DNA from: Lunularia cruciata
Taxonomy: Eukaryota; Streptophyta; Marchantiopsida; Lunulariales; Lunulariaceae
Assembly (NCBI GenBank): GCA_948567375.1
Contig: OX419756.1
Span: 62,598,552 to 62,662,551, forward strand
Reading direction: 5' to 3'
DNA: 64,000 nucleotides
The translations under genes were made by a program, and so were the position numbers. Of this stretch, positions 44,803-54,357 are shown one piece after another. Each line of letters starts with the position of its first letter. Position 1 is the stretch's first letter. Below the pieces are notes generated by a model, which saw only the letters and a list, made by a program, of their open reading frames with translations, searched no databases and had not been told where the DNA came from.

Positions 44803-45666
44803 GTGGATCAGAATGTAGAAAGAGGGCCTAGGAGTTATGGAAACTATCCATATAGAGGAGGCCCACCAACCAACAATTTCAGTCATAGAAATTGTTTTGG
44901 TTGTCAAGGAAGAGGTAATATCCAAAAGAATTGCCCAAATTCCACTTATGATGGAGGAAGGAGTTATGAGGGAGCCAATAGAGGAAAAGAGGGAGGTAGT
45001 GAAACCCAAGTGCCTCCTAATCTAAATAAAGATAAGGGGAAAGCATCCATAGATGTGGTTGAGAGCAAGTATGAGAAGGGAGAGTGTTCAAACTCCAAGG
45101 GTCTTAATTTGGAGCTTTTGGCACAAGAGAAGAAGAGAGCTCATTTTGTAGAGGATGTTCACTCTTCTCAAGGATTTACTCCAAGCAAGGATACTCCTAT
45201 GTCTACTAGGAGCACTTGCACCTTAACACCATCAATAACAAAGACTCCAAGGAAGAGGTTGGCAATGGAGGATTTCTTGATTTTAAAGCAACAATGGAGC
45301 TACAATGTGTTGGAAGATGTTGGTAGTCACAAGGTTAATATCACAGTGGGCCAATTGATTGCTTTGAATCCTATTTTGAGAAAGGAGCTTAGAGGTGGTT
45401 TGAGTTCTACAAGTAGCAAGAGGAAGAAGAAGGCAAAAGCTCCAATATCAATGGGGGTGGTGGATGCCAAGCCAGCACTATGGGAGGCTTGTGAATATGC
45501 CTCCAAGATTGATGTGAGAGTGAATGGTCATAAAATCAAGGATGCATTGGTTGATGGAGGATCAATAGTAAATGTCATGTCAAAAAGGTTGATGAAGAAT
45601 TTGGGCATGATACCCTCAAGACCTTCAACATTTGTGGTGAGCATGGCAAACAAGCAACAAATTTGA
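44803..45666 (+). pseudogene. T gag C-terminus and protease
   Basis: The 287-residue open stretch has the zinc knuckle CFGCQGRGNIQKNC (44896-44937; the usual His position holds Asn), a Ser/Lys-rich middle, and a retropepsin start: KIDVRVNGHKIKDALVDGGS and IVNVMSKRLMKNLGM near residues 236-267. The active site reads DGG where D-S/T-G is expected. A stop at 45664 breaks the protease. The segment is probably a fused gag-protease junction of the original polyprotein. Confidence 0.75.
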
Positions 45667-45670
45667 CCAG

Positions 45671-45830
45671 TAGGGGTGATGGATAAAGTGGTAGTTTTAA
45701 TTATGGGAGTTCAAAATCTCATGACTTTCCAAGTCTTGAAGGATTCAAGCTAGGAGTGATGGATAAAGTGATAGTTTCAATTATGGGAGTTCAAAATCTC
45801 ATAAATTTCCAAGTCTTAAAGGATTTAAGC
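45671..45830 (+). repeat. 80-bp tandem duplication in T protease
   Basis: 45671-45750 and 45751-45830 are near-identical units, both starting TAGG(G/A)GTGATGGATAAAGTG and ending AAGGATT(C/T)AAGC. Eighty is not a multiple of three, so the duplication breaks the protease frame. Downstream, LLLGRPWLRAARI (about 45840) is the closing retropepsin motif. Confidence 0.9.
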
Positions 45831-46096
45831 TATGACTTACTTCTTGGGAGGCCATGGTTGAGAGCAGCACGCATAACTGATAGATGGCACAAAGGCTAAT
45901 TGAGGATTGGGCCATCAAATCATAAAGTCATAGTTCTTGTGACTAACACCACCAACACTTTACATTTAGATACACCATCTTCTGATTATTGGGAATCAGA
46001 TTTTGAAGAAGGAGCTTCAGGTGTGGACAAAAGTATGGAAGAGTAGACTTCTATGGAGGAGGATGAATCTGAATCTGATTCAGATGTGTATCCCTT

Positions 46097-46990
46097 GTGT
46101 GCTCACCAATATCTTTGGTTGTGAAGGAGGAGATTGATAAGCTCAAGGAAGTTGGATTTATCTTTGAGATGGAGAATTCAGAATGGGTGTCCTCAATTGT
46201 CATTATGAAGGAAAAGAATGGTAAACTTTGGGTATGTGTGGATTACAAGAAGCTCAATGTTGTTACCAAGGAGGACTACTACCCATTTCCACTCATTGAT
46301 GAGATCTTGGAGGAGGTTGCAGGTCATGAGAGGTACAATTTTGGAGATGGTTATACTGGATATAACCAAATCAAGATTGCAATAGAGCATCAAAAACTCA
46401 CCACGTTCACCACACCTTGGGGAACTCACACTTTCAAGGTCATGCCTTTTGGGCTTTGCAATGCTCCAGCCGCATGCCAACGGTTCATGAACAAGGTATT
46501 TGAACCTTTCATTGGAAAATTTGTGAGAGACTTCATTGATTAATTTTGTGTCTATGGGAGCAAGGAGGAGCACTTTGAGCACCTAATCAAGGTCTTGCAA
46601 TGCTTGGATGAGGCAAATGCATCACTAAACTTAGAGAATTGCATTTTTTAATGTGAAGAAGGTCTAATTTTGGGGCACATCATCTCTAAGGATGGAATAA
46701 TAGTTGATCCTACAAAGGTGAGGAAAATCTCAAACCTTCCATTCCCTTCAAGCTTGACAAAGTTATGCTAATTCTTGGGGATAGTTGGGTACTATAGGAG
46801 GTTCATCTTCTCATTTTCCAACAAGGCTTATGCATTGACCATCTACATGAAGAAGGGTGTAGATTACATGGTGATTTTGGAGGACAAGAAGGCTCTCAAA
46901 GCTTTTGAGGAGCTCAAGCAATCCCTTGTTGTAGCTCCAATTCTTACTAAACCTGATTGGAATAAGCCTTTCATCCTCTACACTGATGCT
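46097..46990 (+). pseudogene. T reverse transcriptase
   Basis: 46097-46543 codes for EEIDKLKEVGFIFEMENSEW, MKEKNGKLWVCVDYKKLNVV, PLIDEILEEVAGHERYNFGD, GYTGYNQI and MPFGLCNAPAACQRFMNKVF. The catalytic box reads FID followed by a TAA stop at 46541-46543 where the second Asp belongs, then FCVYG. After it come CLDEANASLNLENCIF, LGHIISKDGIIVDPTKV and GIVGYYRRFIFSFSNKA (46775-46825). The stop at the second catalytic Asp is fatal to the enzyme. Confidence 0.85.
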
Positions 46991-47560
46991 TCCATGTTGC
47001 TATAGGATGCACTCTTAGTCAATTAGACCAAGCTGGGCATGATCATCTAATAGCTTATGCTAGTAGGCAAATTGTTTTAGTAGAAAAGAACTAGTTTGTC
47101 ATGGAGAGAGAAAGGTTGGGAATGATCTTTGGTCTCAAGAAGTTTAGACACTACTTGATTGGAGGGAAAGCCACCATTGTCATGGATCACAAGGCCTTGA
47201 AGTACATCTTCAACAAGCCTAATGTTGAAGGAAGACTAGCAAGGTGGATGATACTCTTGTCTGAGTATGACTACACCATTGAGGATAGGCCAGGAAAGAA
47301 ACATGCAAATGCCAATTTGTTATCTAAGGCCTATGATCATGATGGAGATGAGCCAGTGGATGATTCCTTCCCAGATGAGGAGCTCATGAAAATATCAATC
47401 ACTCAAGAGGCTCCAATGGGGTACAAGGAGATTGTGGATTTTGTGACAAGAGGTAACTATCCAGAAGGCATGCATGCTAGGGAGAGGAAGGCCCTTGCAG
47501 CAAGATCTAGACCTTACACAATGGTGGAGGATATTCTTTTTCACCAAGGAGTAGATAGTC
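46960..47560 (+). pseudogene. T RNase H
   Basis: FILYTDAS near 46971, then a stop and GCTLSQLDQAGHDHLIAYAS, followed by the long open frame from 47101: MERERLGMIFGLKKFRHYLI, VMDHKALKYIFNKPNVEGRL and YDYTIEDRPGKKHANANLLS. The region to 47560 links RNase H to integrase with an acidic DHDGDEPVDDSFPDEELM stretch. Confidence 0.8.
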
Positions 47561-48300
47561 TACTTCAAAGAGCAGTGTGTAAGGAAGAGTCTATCTTATT
47601 CATAAAGGATTTTCATGAAGGTTTAGTGTGTGGAGGACACTTTGTAGGAAAGGTGATTGCTTTCAAGATTCTCGATACAGGTTACCATTGGAGAAGGATT
47701 TTCAAGGATTATCTTGATTATAGCAAAACCTGTCATGTTTGTCAAGCTTTTGCTAGAAAGTCTACTTCCACTCCACCTCTTAGATCAATTCCATTGTTAG
47801 GACCTTTTGAGAAGTGAGGAATTGATTTTGTAGGTCTTCTCAATAGAACCCCAAGAAACAATTAGTACATTATTGTAGTCACTGATTATCTTACCAAGTG
47901 GTACCCACTTGGTAAGATAATTAGTAACTACAATAAGGCTAGACCATTGAGGGACAAGAATGAAGATGAAGTTGGGAGATTTCTTTATGAATGCATTATC
48001 ACTAGGTTTGGGTGCCCTTTGGAGTTGGTTTTTGATAGAGGAGTAGAGTTTACAAGAAGCACCACTACAGCCATGCTACAACATTTCTCTATCACACATA
48101 GAGTAACTACATCCTATAAGCCAAATTCCAATGGCTTGGCAAAGAGAACCAATCAGACCTTGTGCATGATGTTGGCCAAAGATGCAGAAATGGAGAGAGC
48201 TAAACATCATTAGGACAAGAGGATTCATGCAGTTTTGTGGGAGTATAGGACAACCATGAAGACTTCCGCCAGATATTCTCCATTTAATTGATATATGGTA
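47561..48300 (+). pseudogene. T integrase
   Basis: The zinc finger is intact: DFHEGLVCGGHFVGK with its two His residues and TCHVCQAF with its two Cys (47605-47750). The core has GIDFVGLLNRTP at about 47817 (first Asp), then a 36-bp fold-back insertion in frame, ARPLRDKNEDEVGRFLYECI (47938-47997), LVFDRGVEFT (second Asp), and SNGLAKRTNQ, where Lys replaces the third catalytic Glu region. Two or more stops interrupt it. It is defective. Confidence 0.8.
47870..47936. repeat. 32-bp fold-back duplication in T integrase
   Basis: The arm 47870-47901 and the arm 47905-47936 are reverse complements with two mismatches and a 3-nt loop, TAC. The inner 17 bp, ATTATCTTACCAAGTGG, pair perfectly. The left arm codes the conserved VVTDYLTKW; the right arm adds codons (YPLGKIISNYNK) that related integrases lack, so it is a templated inverted duplication. 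Confidence 0.95.
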
Positions 48301-48764
48301 TTGAGTCTACCTTACCTATTCACTTTTATCTTCCTACCTTCCAAAACATTCATAGGAGATTGAAGAAAGCACAAGGAGGTGATGCAGAGAAGTCAAGGAA
48401 GGATGAACTCATGGAGTTGGAAGAGGCAAGAGCAATTGCTATGGTTTGAGTAAAGCAAGCCCAAAGGGAAAAAAAGGAGAGCTATGACAAGAGGCAAGGC
48501 AAGAAGAAGATGGAGCCTTTCAAAGATAGTGATTGGGTTATGTTGTTTGATTCCATTCAATTCAAGAGAGTGCAAAAGAAGTTTTTGCCTAAGTACTTTG
48601 GACCTTTCATAGTGGAGAAGATGTGGGGTAATTACACCTATGATCTCAAGGAGTTGGGAGGAAGACACTTTGATAGGATTAACCATGATAAGTTGAAGAT
48701 GTACCATAGAAGGTAGAGAGACCTTCACTTTGAGGACAAAGTGAAAACTTAGTCCGGGGGTAAA
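48301..48764 (+). pseudogene. T integrase C-terminus and polypurine tract
   Basis: The 68-residue frame at 48510-48716 has DSDWVMLFDSIQFKRVQKKF, KYFGPFIVEKMWGNYTYDLK and RINHDKLKMYHRR, the DNA-binding C-terminal integrase domain found in this group. No chromodomain follows. A polypurine tract, GTCCGGGGGTAAA, at 48752-48764 directly precedes the 3' LTR and would prime plus-strand synthesis. Confidence 0.75.
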
Positions 48765-49444
48765 TGTAACACTCATTTGTGCATGTGTGTGGTATTGTGA
48801 TATTTATCTTGGTATTACAAGTACTTGAGAGATATTATTTATATAGAGATAAAGGATGGTTCTACATTAGTCATGATTAGCTAAACTGAGTCATAGCTTA
48901 GATAAAGGAGACCTTACTTTAGAGGAAGTAGAAAAGATGAGCACCACTATTTTGGATTATAATGTGTTGACTTGGTATTATTCCTAGGTGTTTGGCTTTG
49001 AGGAAAGAACTGAGAACTCTTGGGCCTGCAAGTCTTTTTGTTTTGGATTCTTCTATAATCCAAGGATAGCCCATGTGAAGTAATCCTTAACTTAGTGGTT
49101 GGGTCAAGATAAGAACACATGCTTAGGGGAATATGCACATATGAATGGATATTCCTTTCTACTTTTTAACTTTGCTTGACTTCTAGTCTAGTAACTTGAG
49201 TTACTACGGTAATTAGTAACTTTAGTGTGTAACTCTTTCACAAGTATATAAACAAGGGGTGAGGAGGTACTTATCATCCTTTCATTTGCAACTATATCTC
49301 TCTCATTAAGTTCTCTAGTGAGCAATGTCTTGAGTCTTGGAGTGTTAACCTTGGAGGAGTATGATGGAGTTGGGATTCCTTGCCTTCTTAGTCCATGGTG
49401 CGCTACCATGATAGCCATAAGAGGTTCATCCTAAGTGAGAGAGA
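48765..49444 (+). repeat. 3' LTR of T
   Basis: From TGTAACACTC to GTGAGAGAGA (terminal CA mutated to GA), 680 bp. Same TATA motif (ACAAGTATATAAACAAGG near 49240). Differences from the 5' LTR are scattered single bases, giving a visibly high identity. Open frames within it on either strand are LTR sequence, not genes. Confidence 0.85.
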
Positions 49445-50290
49445 TGCCGGTAAGGAGCTACATCACACAATTTCAAAACATCATCATGCAAATTCTAGAT
49501 ATACAAGAAGTGGAAGTTTTGGATTGATTTGTGCTAGGATTGAAGTCACAAGCCAAATTGGAGGTGACCATGCAAGAACCACAAAACATAGAAGAAGCCA
49601 TGCAATCGGCTGAATGCTTTGATACCTTGGTTGCAACATTTTGGTCTCAACCTTGACCTACACAAAGCTTACTAGTACTCTATGCACATGTGGAAGAACT
49701 AACACCAATGGAGATTGATGCTATCTAATAGAGACCACTTGGTGCAACATATAGAGAAAGATTGCAACAAAATGGAGGTTGTTTTTATTGTTGCCAAGTT
49801 TGACATTGCATTGCTAAATTTACACTCAAGAATAGGCAACCTCAACAAGTTGCCCAAATGGAGTTTGTAGAACAAAATGATCAAGGAAACAAGGAATCCC
49901 AATAGGAGATTTCAAGCCGCCTATTGGGAGTTTGATTAGTTCCAATGGGATTGATGCAAGTTTGCTTCACTTGCAAGGTACGATATCTAATTGAAGTTGT
50001 AGGATTTTGGTTGATTTTGGAAGTTCAGAGAATTGCATTTCTATGCAAGTAGCGGAGGAATTGGGTATTCCTATCAAGTCAATGATTGAAAGTAGATTGA
50101 TGATGGCGGATGGTAGAAAGGGTTCTGCATTCCGTACCTCACATCCTATTACTTTTAAGATTGGGAAAGAGTATTTGGAGTGTATGAGATTTGTAGTGGC
50201 ACCTCTACACTATGATGTCATTCTAGGAATACCTTGGCTTGAACATCATGAGGTTCACTTTGATTGGACTCAATGACAAATTCGAGTACA
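49445..50290 (+). pseudogene. Chromovirus I gag end and protease
   Basis: Gag resumes after T with SYITQFQNIIMQI, IQEVEVLD, LGLKSQAKLEVTMQEPQ and EEAMQSAECFDTLVATFW. The zinc knuckle CFYCCQV.HCIAKF near 49780 has lost its last Cys. The protease frame 50007-50276 has MVDFGSSENCISMQVAEELG (active site DFG), MMADGRKGSAF and YDVILGIPWLEHHEVHFDWT. Frame shifts occur between the parts. Confidence 0.75.
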
Positions 50291-50339
50291 ACACCAGGTA
50301 GGAATTTCATATTAGGTTGTCTGGCACCTCCGAGTAAGA

Positions 50340-50540
50340 CACCTAAGAATATTCCGTCCCAGGATGGGAAGTTTGTCAAAGAAGGTAGCCATAGAGCATG
50401 CCTTGAAGAGAGAGGAGCCCCAAGATGGGAATTTTGCCAAGAAGGCAACCATGGAACAAGCTTTGAAGAGAGATGAGTCCCTAGATGGGAAGTTTGCTAC
50501 TGAAGCAACCACAGAGCAAGCTTTGGAGGAAGATAAGTTT
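50340..50540 (+). repeat. Three 60-bp repeats in protease-RT linker (I)
   Basis: Units start near 50356, 50417 and 50477 with a GTCCCAGGATGGGAAGTTT, GCCCCAAGATGGGAATTTT or GTCCCTAGATGGGAAGTTT string. They code for [21 protein letters not shown] and SLDGKFATEATTEQALEEDK. Same repeat family as in F and E. Confidence 0.8.
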
Positions 50541-51530
50541 GTTTTTGTGGTGTGGATCAAGCTGATTGCACAAGGACAAACTGAGGAAAGCCTCAAGCCT
50601 CATTGAGCAATGGTTGATCAGATAGTTCAAGAGATTGCAGACATGTTTTTGGATGATCTGCCAAAGGGATTACCTTTCAATTGTGGTATGCACTTCAAGA
50701 TTGTGTTGTTGCAAAGGAGTACTCCAATGAGTAGACCAATCTATTGGCTCTAACCAAAGGAGTTGGAGGAGTTATGAACAACACTTACAAAGTTGTTAGA
50801 GAAGGACTTCATACAACATAGTACCTCTCCTAGGGGAGCACCAATACTATTTGTTCCAAATAAGGATGGAGGACTTCATTTTTGTATTGATTATTGTGGG
50901 CTCAATAAGCAAATAGTGAAGAATCCAAGGCAAAGGATGTATATCCTTTGCCTTGGATTGATGACTAGCTTGATCAATTGAGTGGAGCATGATACTTTTC
51001 CAAGCTGGATCTTTGTAGCGGCTATTGGCAAATCCACATTGATAGGGAGGATGTGCAAAAAACTGCCTTTTGCACAAGGTATGGGCATTTTGAGTAGAGA
51101 GATCTACCTTTTAGGCTCACTAATGCTCCAATAGTCTTCATGGATTAGATGCATCGGGTGTTGGATGGACTATTGGATTGATACATGGTGATGTTCTTGG
51201 ATGATTTCTTAATTTATAGCAAGAAGAGGCTAAACACGTGAATCATGTGCAAGAAGTCCTAAGACGACTATGACAATAGAAATTTTACACAAGAAGTAAA
51301 AGTGTACCTTTCGGCAAAAGGAAGTTACCTTCTTGGGGCACAAGATCTCATCAGAGGGGATCAAGATGGAAGAGGAGAAAATCAAGGCCATTACTGATTG
51401 GCCTACTCCAAAGGATGTTATAGAAGTACGTGCATTTAATGGACTGGCAAATTTTACCAATGGTTCATCCATTATTATGCTCATGTAGCTGCACCATTGA
51501 CTGATCTCTTGGAGAAGGACTTGAGATTCT
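50541..51530 (+). pseudogene. Chromovirus I reverse transcriptase
   Basis: Linker end: [57 protein letters not shown] and [20 protein letters not shown] (50793-50925). A short GGCAAAGGATGTATATCC duplication near 50930 shifts the frame. The catalytic box FLDD is intact at 51194-51205. Thumb: FLGHKISSEGIKMEEEKIKA, AFNGLANF and HYYAHVAAPLTDLLEKDL-like codons near 51475. Many stops. Confidence 0.8.
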
Positions 51531-52010
51531 AGTGGACCACCAAGCACAAAGAATCATTTTAGAAGTTGAAACATATGGTGTCTTCAAGGCCCATTCTTCA
51601 ACCATATGATCCTCAACTACCCTGTGTGGTTGATTTTGATGCTTTTTACTTTGCAATTGGAGCCGTGTTGCAACAGGAATTCCTAGATGGACTACATCCT
51701 ATTGCCTTTGTGTCTTGCCGACTCAATATGGCTAAAAGAAACTACTCTGCTTGAGATCAAGAATAACTTGCAATGGTATATGCCACCAAGGTATGGAGGC
51801 ATTACCTCTTGGGAAAACAAGTGATCATGTGAACTGATCACAAACCATTGTTCTAGACCTTACACTTGGAACCCATGAAGAGTTGACATCATCAATGAGA
51901 GGAACAACTCCAATTTTTTGACATCAAACTTGAGTACAAACCTGTTTGGTTCAACATCATCCCTGATGTTTTATCACAATGGCCTGATTTGAAGTCTCTT
52001 CCTCTCATCA
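51531..52010 (+). pseudogene. Chromovirus I RNase H
   Basis: The 62-residue frame 51566-51754 has LKHMVSSRPILQPYDPQLPC, VVDFDAFYFAIGAVLQQEFL and FVSCRLNMAKRNYSA. It continues with KVWRHYLLGKQVI, TDHKPLF, FFDIKLEYKP and IIPDVLSQWPD near 51985. Stops are scattered. Confidence 0.75.
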
Positions 52011-53290
52011 CAACGGCAATTATGATGGTGTCAATTGACGCCAAGGTCCAAAATGAGTTTCAGTCAACACTACAACAAGATCTTGTCTTCCAAATAGTAC
52101 ATGTTTGCCTTACTACATATGACAAGGAATACAACACCTTCTCCATCAAGAAGGGCCTTCTATTCCATGAGAACCGGATCTATGTTCCAGCCAAAGGTGA
52201 TCTACGACTTGTGCACCTTCAAGAAACCCATGGTTTACCCATAGTTGGTCACATGGGTGTGGGAAGACCTTTGGGTACCCTCCAACGCTGATGGTGGTGG
52301 CCCAGCCTAACACAAGATGTTTGAGAATTTGTCCAATCATGTGAGAGCTGCCAGTGCAACAAGGCCAGCAACCAAAAGCCAAGTGGACTCCTTCAACCAC
52401 TCGCCCTTCCATCCGCTTGATGGGAGCATGTGAGCTTGGATCTCATCACATCCTTTCCCAAGACAAAGCAAGGCCATATAGCAATCGTGGTGTTTGTGGA
52501 TAAGCTTAGTAAGCAAATCCACTTGGCACCAACCTGTGAGACCGTGGATGCTCCAACCTTAGTGCAAATCTACTTCAACAATGTCTTCAAGCATCATGGG
52601 ATGCCATGTGTACTCATCTCCGACCATGATCCTTGCTTTACCGAGAAGTTTTGGCAAGCACTCTTCTAGATACTCGGCACCAAGCTTGCTTTGTCTACGG
52701 TCTATCATCCTCAAACTGACGGACAAACTCAACGTGCAAATTGTACATTGGAAGATATGTTGCATACTTTCATCAATGTACACAATACCAATTGGGATGA
52801 ATGTCTTGCCATTGCAAAATTTGCATACAACAATTCCAAACAGGCAAGCACCAGATTTTCTCCTTTCTTTCTCAATTTTGGCCAAGATCCACTTGTTCCA
52901 GATTCTCTTCTTGCTCCTCTCCATCTTAGGTCCCTCATACTTCAACATTCTTGACCACTATATCCCAATCTCTCCAACAAGCCAAATCTCACCTTATTGT
53001 TGCTCAAAATTGTCAAAAACCATATGCGGACCACCATCATCGTGATATCACCTTTGAAATCACATGATATCCTCTAGTAACCTCCTCCTCCTCCCCTTGA
53101 TACCCAAGTTTGTAAACTTGCCCCTAATTGGAAAAGACCCTTTGATGTCACCCAAATTGTCTCTCTTGTTGCTTATTGACTTGTCTTGTATTGCCTTGTC
53201 ATATGCGTATCCATCTTGTCTTTCATGTTTCCAAGTTCAAACCCTTTGTCCCTAACCCCTCTTCCTTTTCCTCTTGAGTCCAGCCTCCCC
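52011..53290 (+). pseudogene. Chromovirus I integrase
   Basis: Zinc finger: RLVHLQETHGLPIVGHMGVG and SCESCQCNKASNQKPSGLLQ (52205-52390). Core: HVSLDLITSFPKTKQGHIAI with the first Asp, VFVDKLSKQIHLAP, FKHHGMPCVLISDHDPCFTE with the second Asp near 52622, then STVYHPQTDGQTQRANCTLE, where Gln stands in the place of the third catalytic acidic residue. NWDECLAIAKFAYNNSKQAS and FSPFFLNFGQDPLVPDSLLA follow. GDK-like and PLDTQVCKLAPNWKRPFDVT codons lead to the chromodomain. Stops and the Gln make it inactive. Confidence 0.8.
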
Positions 53291-53526
53291 CTTCTCATGT
53301 CCACATCAATGATCATGAGGAGTACAAAGTTGATCATATCCTTACATGTTGCCATATTCAACGAGGCCGTCAAAAACATATGGAGTATAGGGTCCTTTGG
53401 AAAGGGTATCACGTTCATGATGCCACATGGGAACCTCTTTCTCACCTCCAAAATGCACAAATGGCCATCCAAGAGTTCAAAGCTTCACTAGCGACGAGGA
53501 CGTCACCAACAAGCGATGGGAAAATA
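53291..53526 (+). pseudogene. Chromovirus I chromodomain
   Basis: Codes for NDHEEYKVDHILTCCHIQRG, MEYRVLWKGYHVHDATWEPL and SHLQNAQMAIQEFKASLATR, with the LWKGY and ATWEP aromatic residues kept. Fully open, like the one in E, although the rest of the polyprotein is broken. A purine-rich GCGATGGGAAAATA stretch precedes the 3' LTR. Confidence 0.8.
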
Positions 53527-53940
53527 TGTACTAATATGGAGTTTAGTGACAAAGTTAGTAGGGCTAACAAAGTAGCAAATAAGACAAAGTAGCCTAGAAT
53601 ATTCCAAAAGTATCTAGGAAGCTTCTTGGGAAGCTTCTTGGCTAGCTTAGCTTGCACCTCAAGTAAGAAGCTTCTAGAAGGAAGCTTTTAGAAGGTTCCA
53701 ACTATCTTGGCTTTCATGCCAAGTAAGCAGCTTCTAGAAAGAAGCTTCTTGAGAAGCTTCCCAATTAACTTGGCTTGCACTCCAAGAAAGTGGCTCAAGT
53801 AAGCTTCTCAAGAGTCTTGTATGATCCCTATAAATACAAGAGTTGAAGCTCATGCTAGGTATTTGGAGTTTTCCCTCATTCAAGTGTCCCAATGTGAGCT
53901 TCCATTCTCTTATTTCTCTCCTTGGTCTTGGTCTTTTACA
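53527..53940 (+). repeat. 3' LTR of chromovirus I
   Basis: From TGTACTAATATGG to GGTCTTTTACA, 414 bp. It has GAAGCTTCTAGAA at 53667-53679 and a CTATAAATAC TATA region near 53829. The next base, 53941, resumes the RT of gypsy H. Confidence 0.85.
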
Positions 53941-54357
53941 CCTTCAAACAAGGTATGGTCACTTTGAGTATCTATTGATTCCATTTGGCCTCACCAACGC
54001 ACCAACCACTTTCATGAGTTTGACAAATGACATAATTTTTCCATATTTGGGTAAATCTGTTATTATCTTCCCAAATGATATTCTGGTCTATAGTAGGACA
54101 ATGATGAAACACAAGCAACATTTGCGAGAAGTCCACTTATTCTACAACAAAATCAATTGTGTGCCAAAATCTCAAAGTGTGAGTTTTGCAAGTCTGAAGT
54201 AGACTATTTGGGACATAGAGTAAGTATAGTAGGTATCCAAGTGTTGATAGATAAAATAGAGGTCATTCAAAAATGGTGCGCTCCAAAGGATCAAACTCAA
54301 CTCAAGAGCTTATTGGGGTTGATGGGTTCTCTCATTGATTGTCAAGGACTTCTCTAG
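53941..54357 (+). pseudogene. Gypsy H RT, downstream half
   Basis: Resumes the RT broken at 41050: TRYGHFEYLLIPFGLTNAPT, IFPYLGKSVIIFPNDILVYS (catalytic box FPND, first Asp replaced by Asn), YLGHRVSIVGIQVLIDKIEV and LKSLLGLMGSLIDC. About 65 codons between the two halves are missing, covering the VLFVKKKDG-to-CxDYR part. It ends about 50 bp before arm A'. Confidence 0.75.

Larger units (their letters stand above)
41805..49444 (+). mobile_element. Family-T Ty3/gypsy element with two LTRs (non-chromovirus)
   Basis: A 7.64-kb element with 681- and 680-bp LTRs, an extra open frame before gag, gag, protease, RT, RNase H and integrase, but no chromodomain. RT motifs such as RVCVDYKKLN, GYTGYNQI and MPFGLCNAPAACQRFMN place it nearer the Tat/Athila-type side of plant gypsy than the chromoviruses. 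It is inserted in the gag of chromovirus I: AELKK-coding sequence ends at 41800 and SYITQFQNIIMQI resumes at about 49455. No clear identical target duplication remains (GTCTT left, TGCCG right). Stops, including one in the RT active site, make it inactive. Confidence 0.85.
41051..53940 (+). mobile_element. Chromovirus I without 5' LTR, split by a family-T element
   Basis: A relative of F. The sequence starts at the primer site (TTGGTATCAAAG near 41051), with no 5' LTR, and continues through leader and gag to 41804, where the T element (41805-49444) interrupts gag. It resumes at 49445 with the rest of gag, then protease, RT, RNase H, integrase, chromodomain and the 3' LTR (53527-53940). It lies inside the RT of gypsy H, whose missing piece of about 65 codons appears to have been lost together with the 5' LTR. 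Confidence 0.8.

Noticed and set aside
48765-49444. CRISPR-like or satellite array from recurring LTR strings
   Set aside because: The recurrence comes from long terminal repeats several kb apart, not from short direct repeats with spacers.
41805-49444. Endogenous retrovirus with an envelope gene in T
   Set aside because: Only about 45 bp separate the integrase C-terminal frame (ends 48716) from the polypurine tract and 3' LTR (48765), and no signal-peptide or membrane-spanning frame is present.
52581-53045. 154-residue plus-strand frame and minus frame 52559-52948
   Set aside because: They overlap the well-supported integrase frame of chromovirus I (52430-52954) in other phases.
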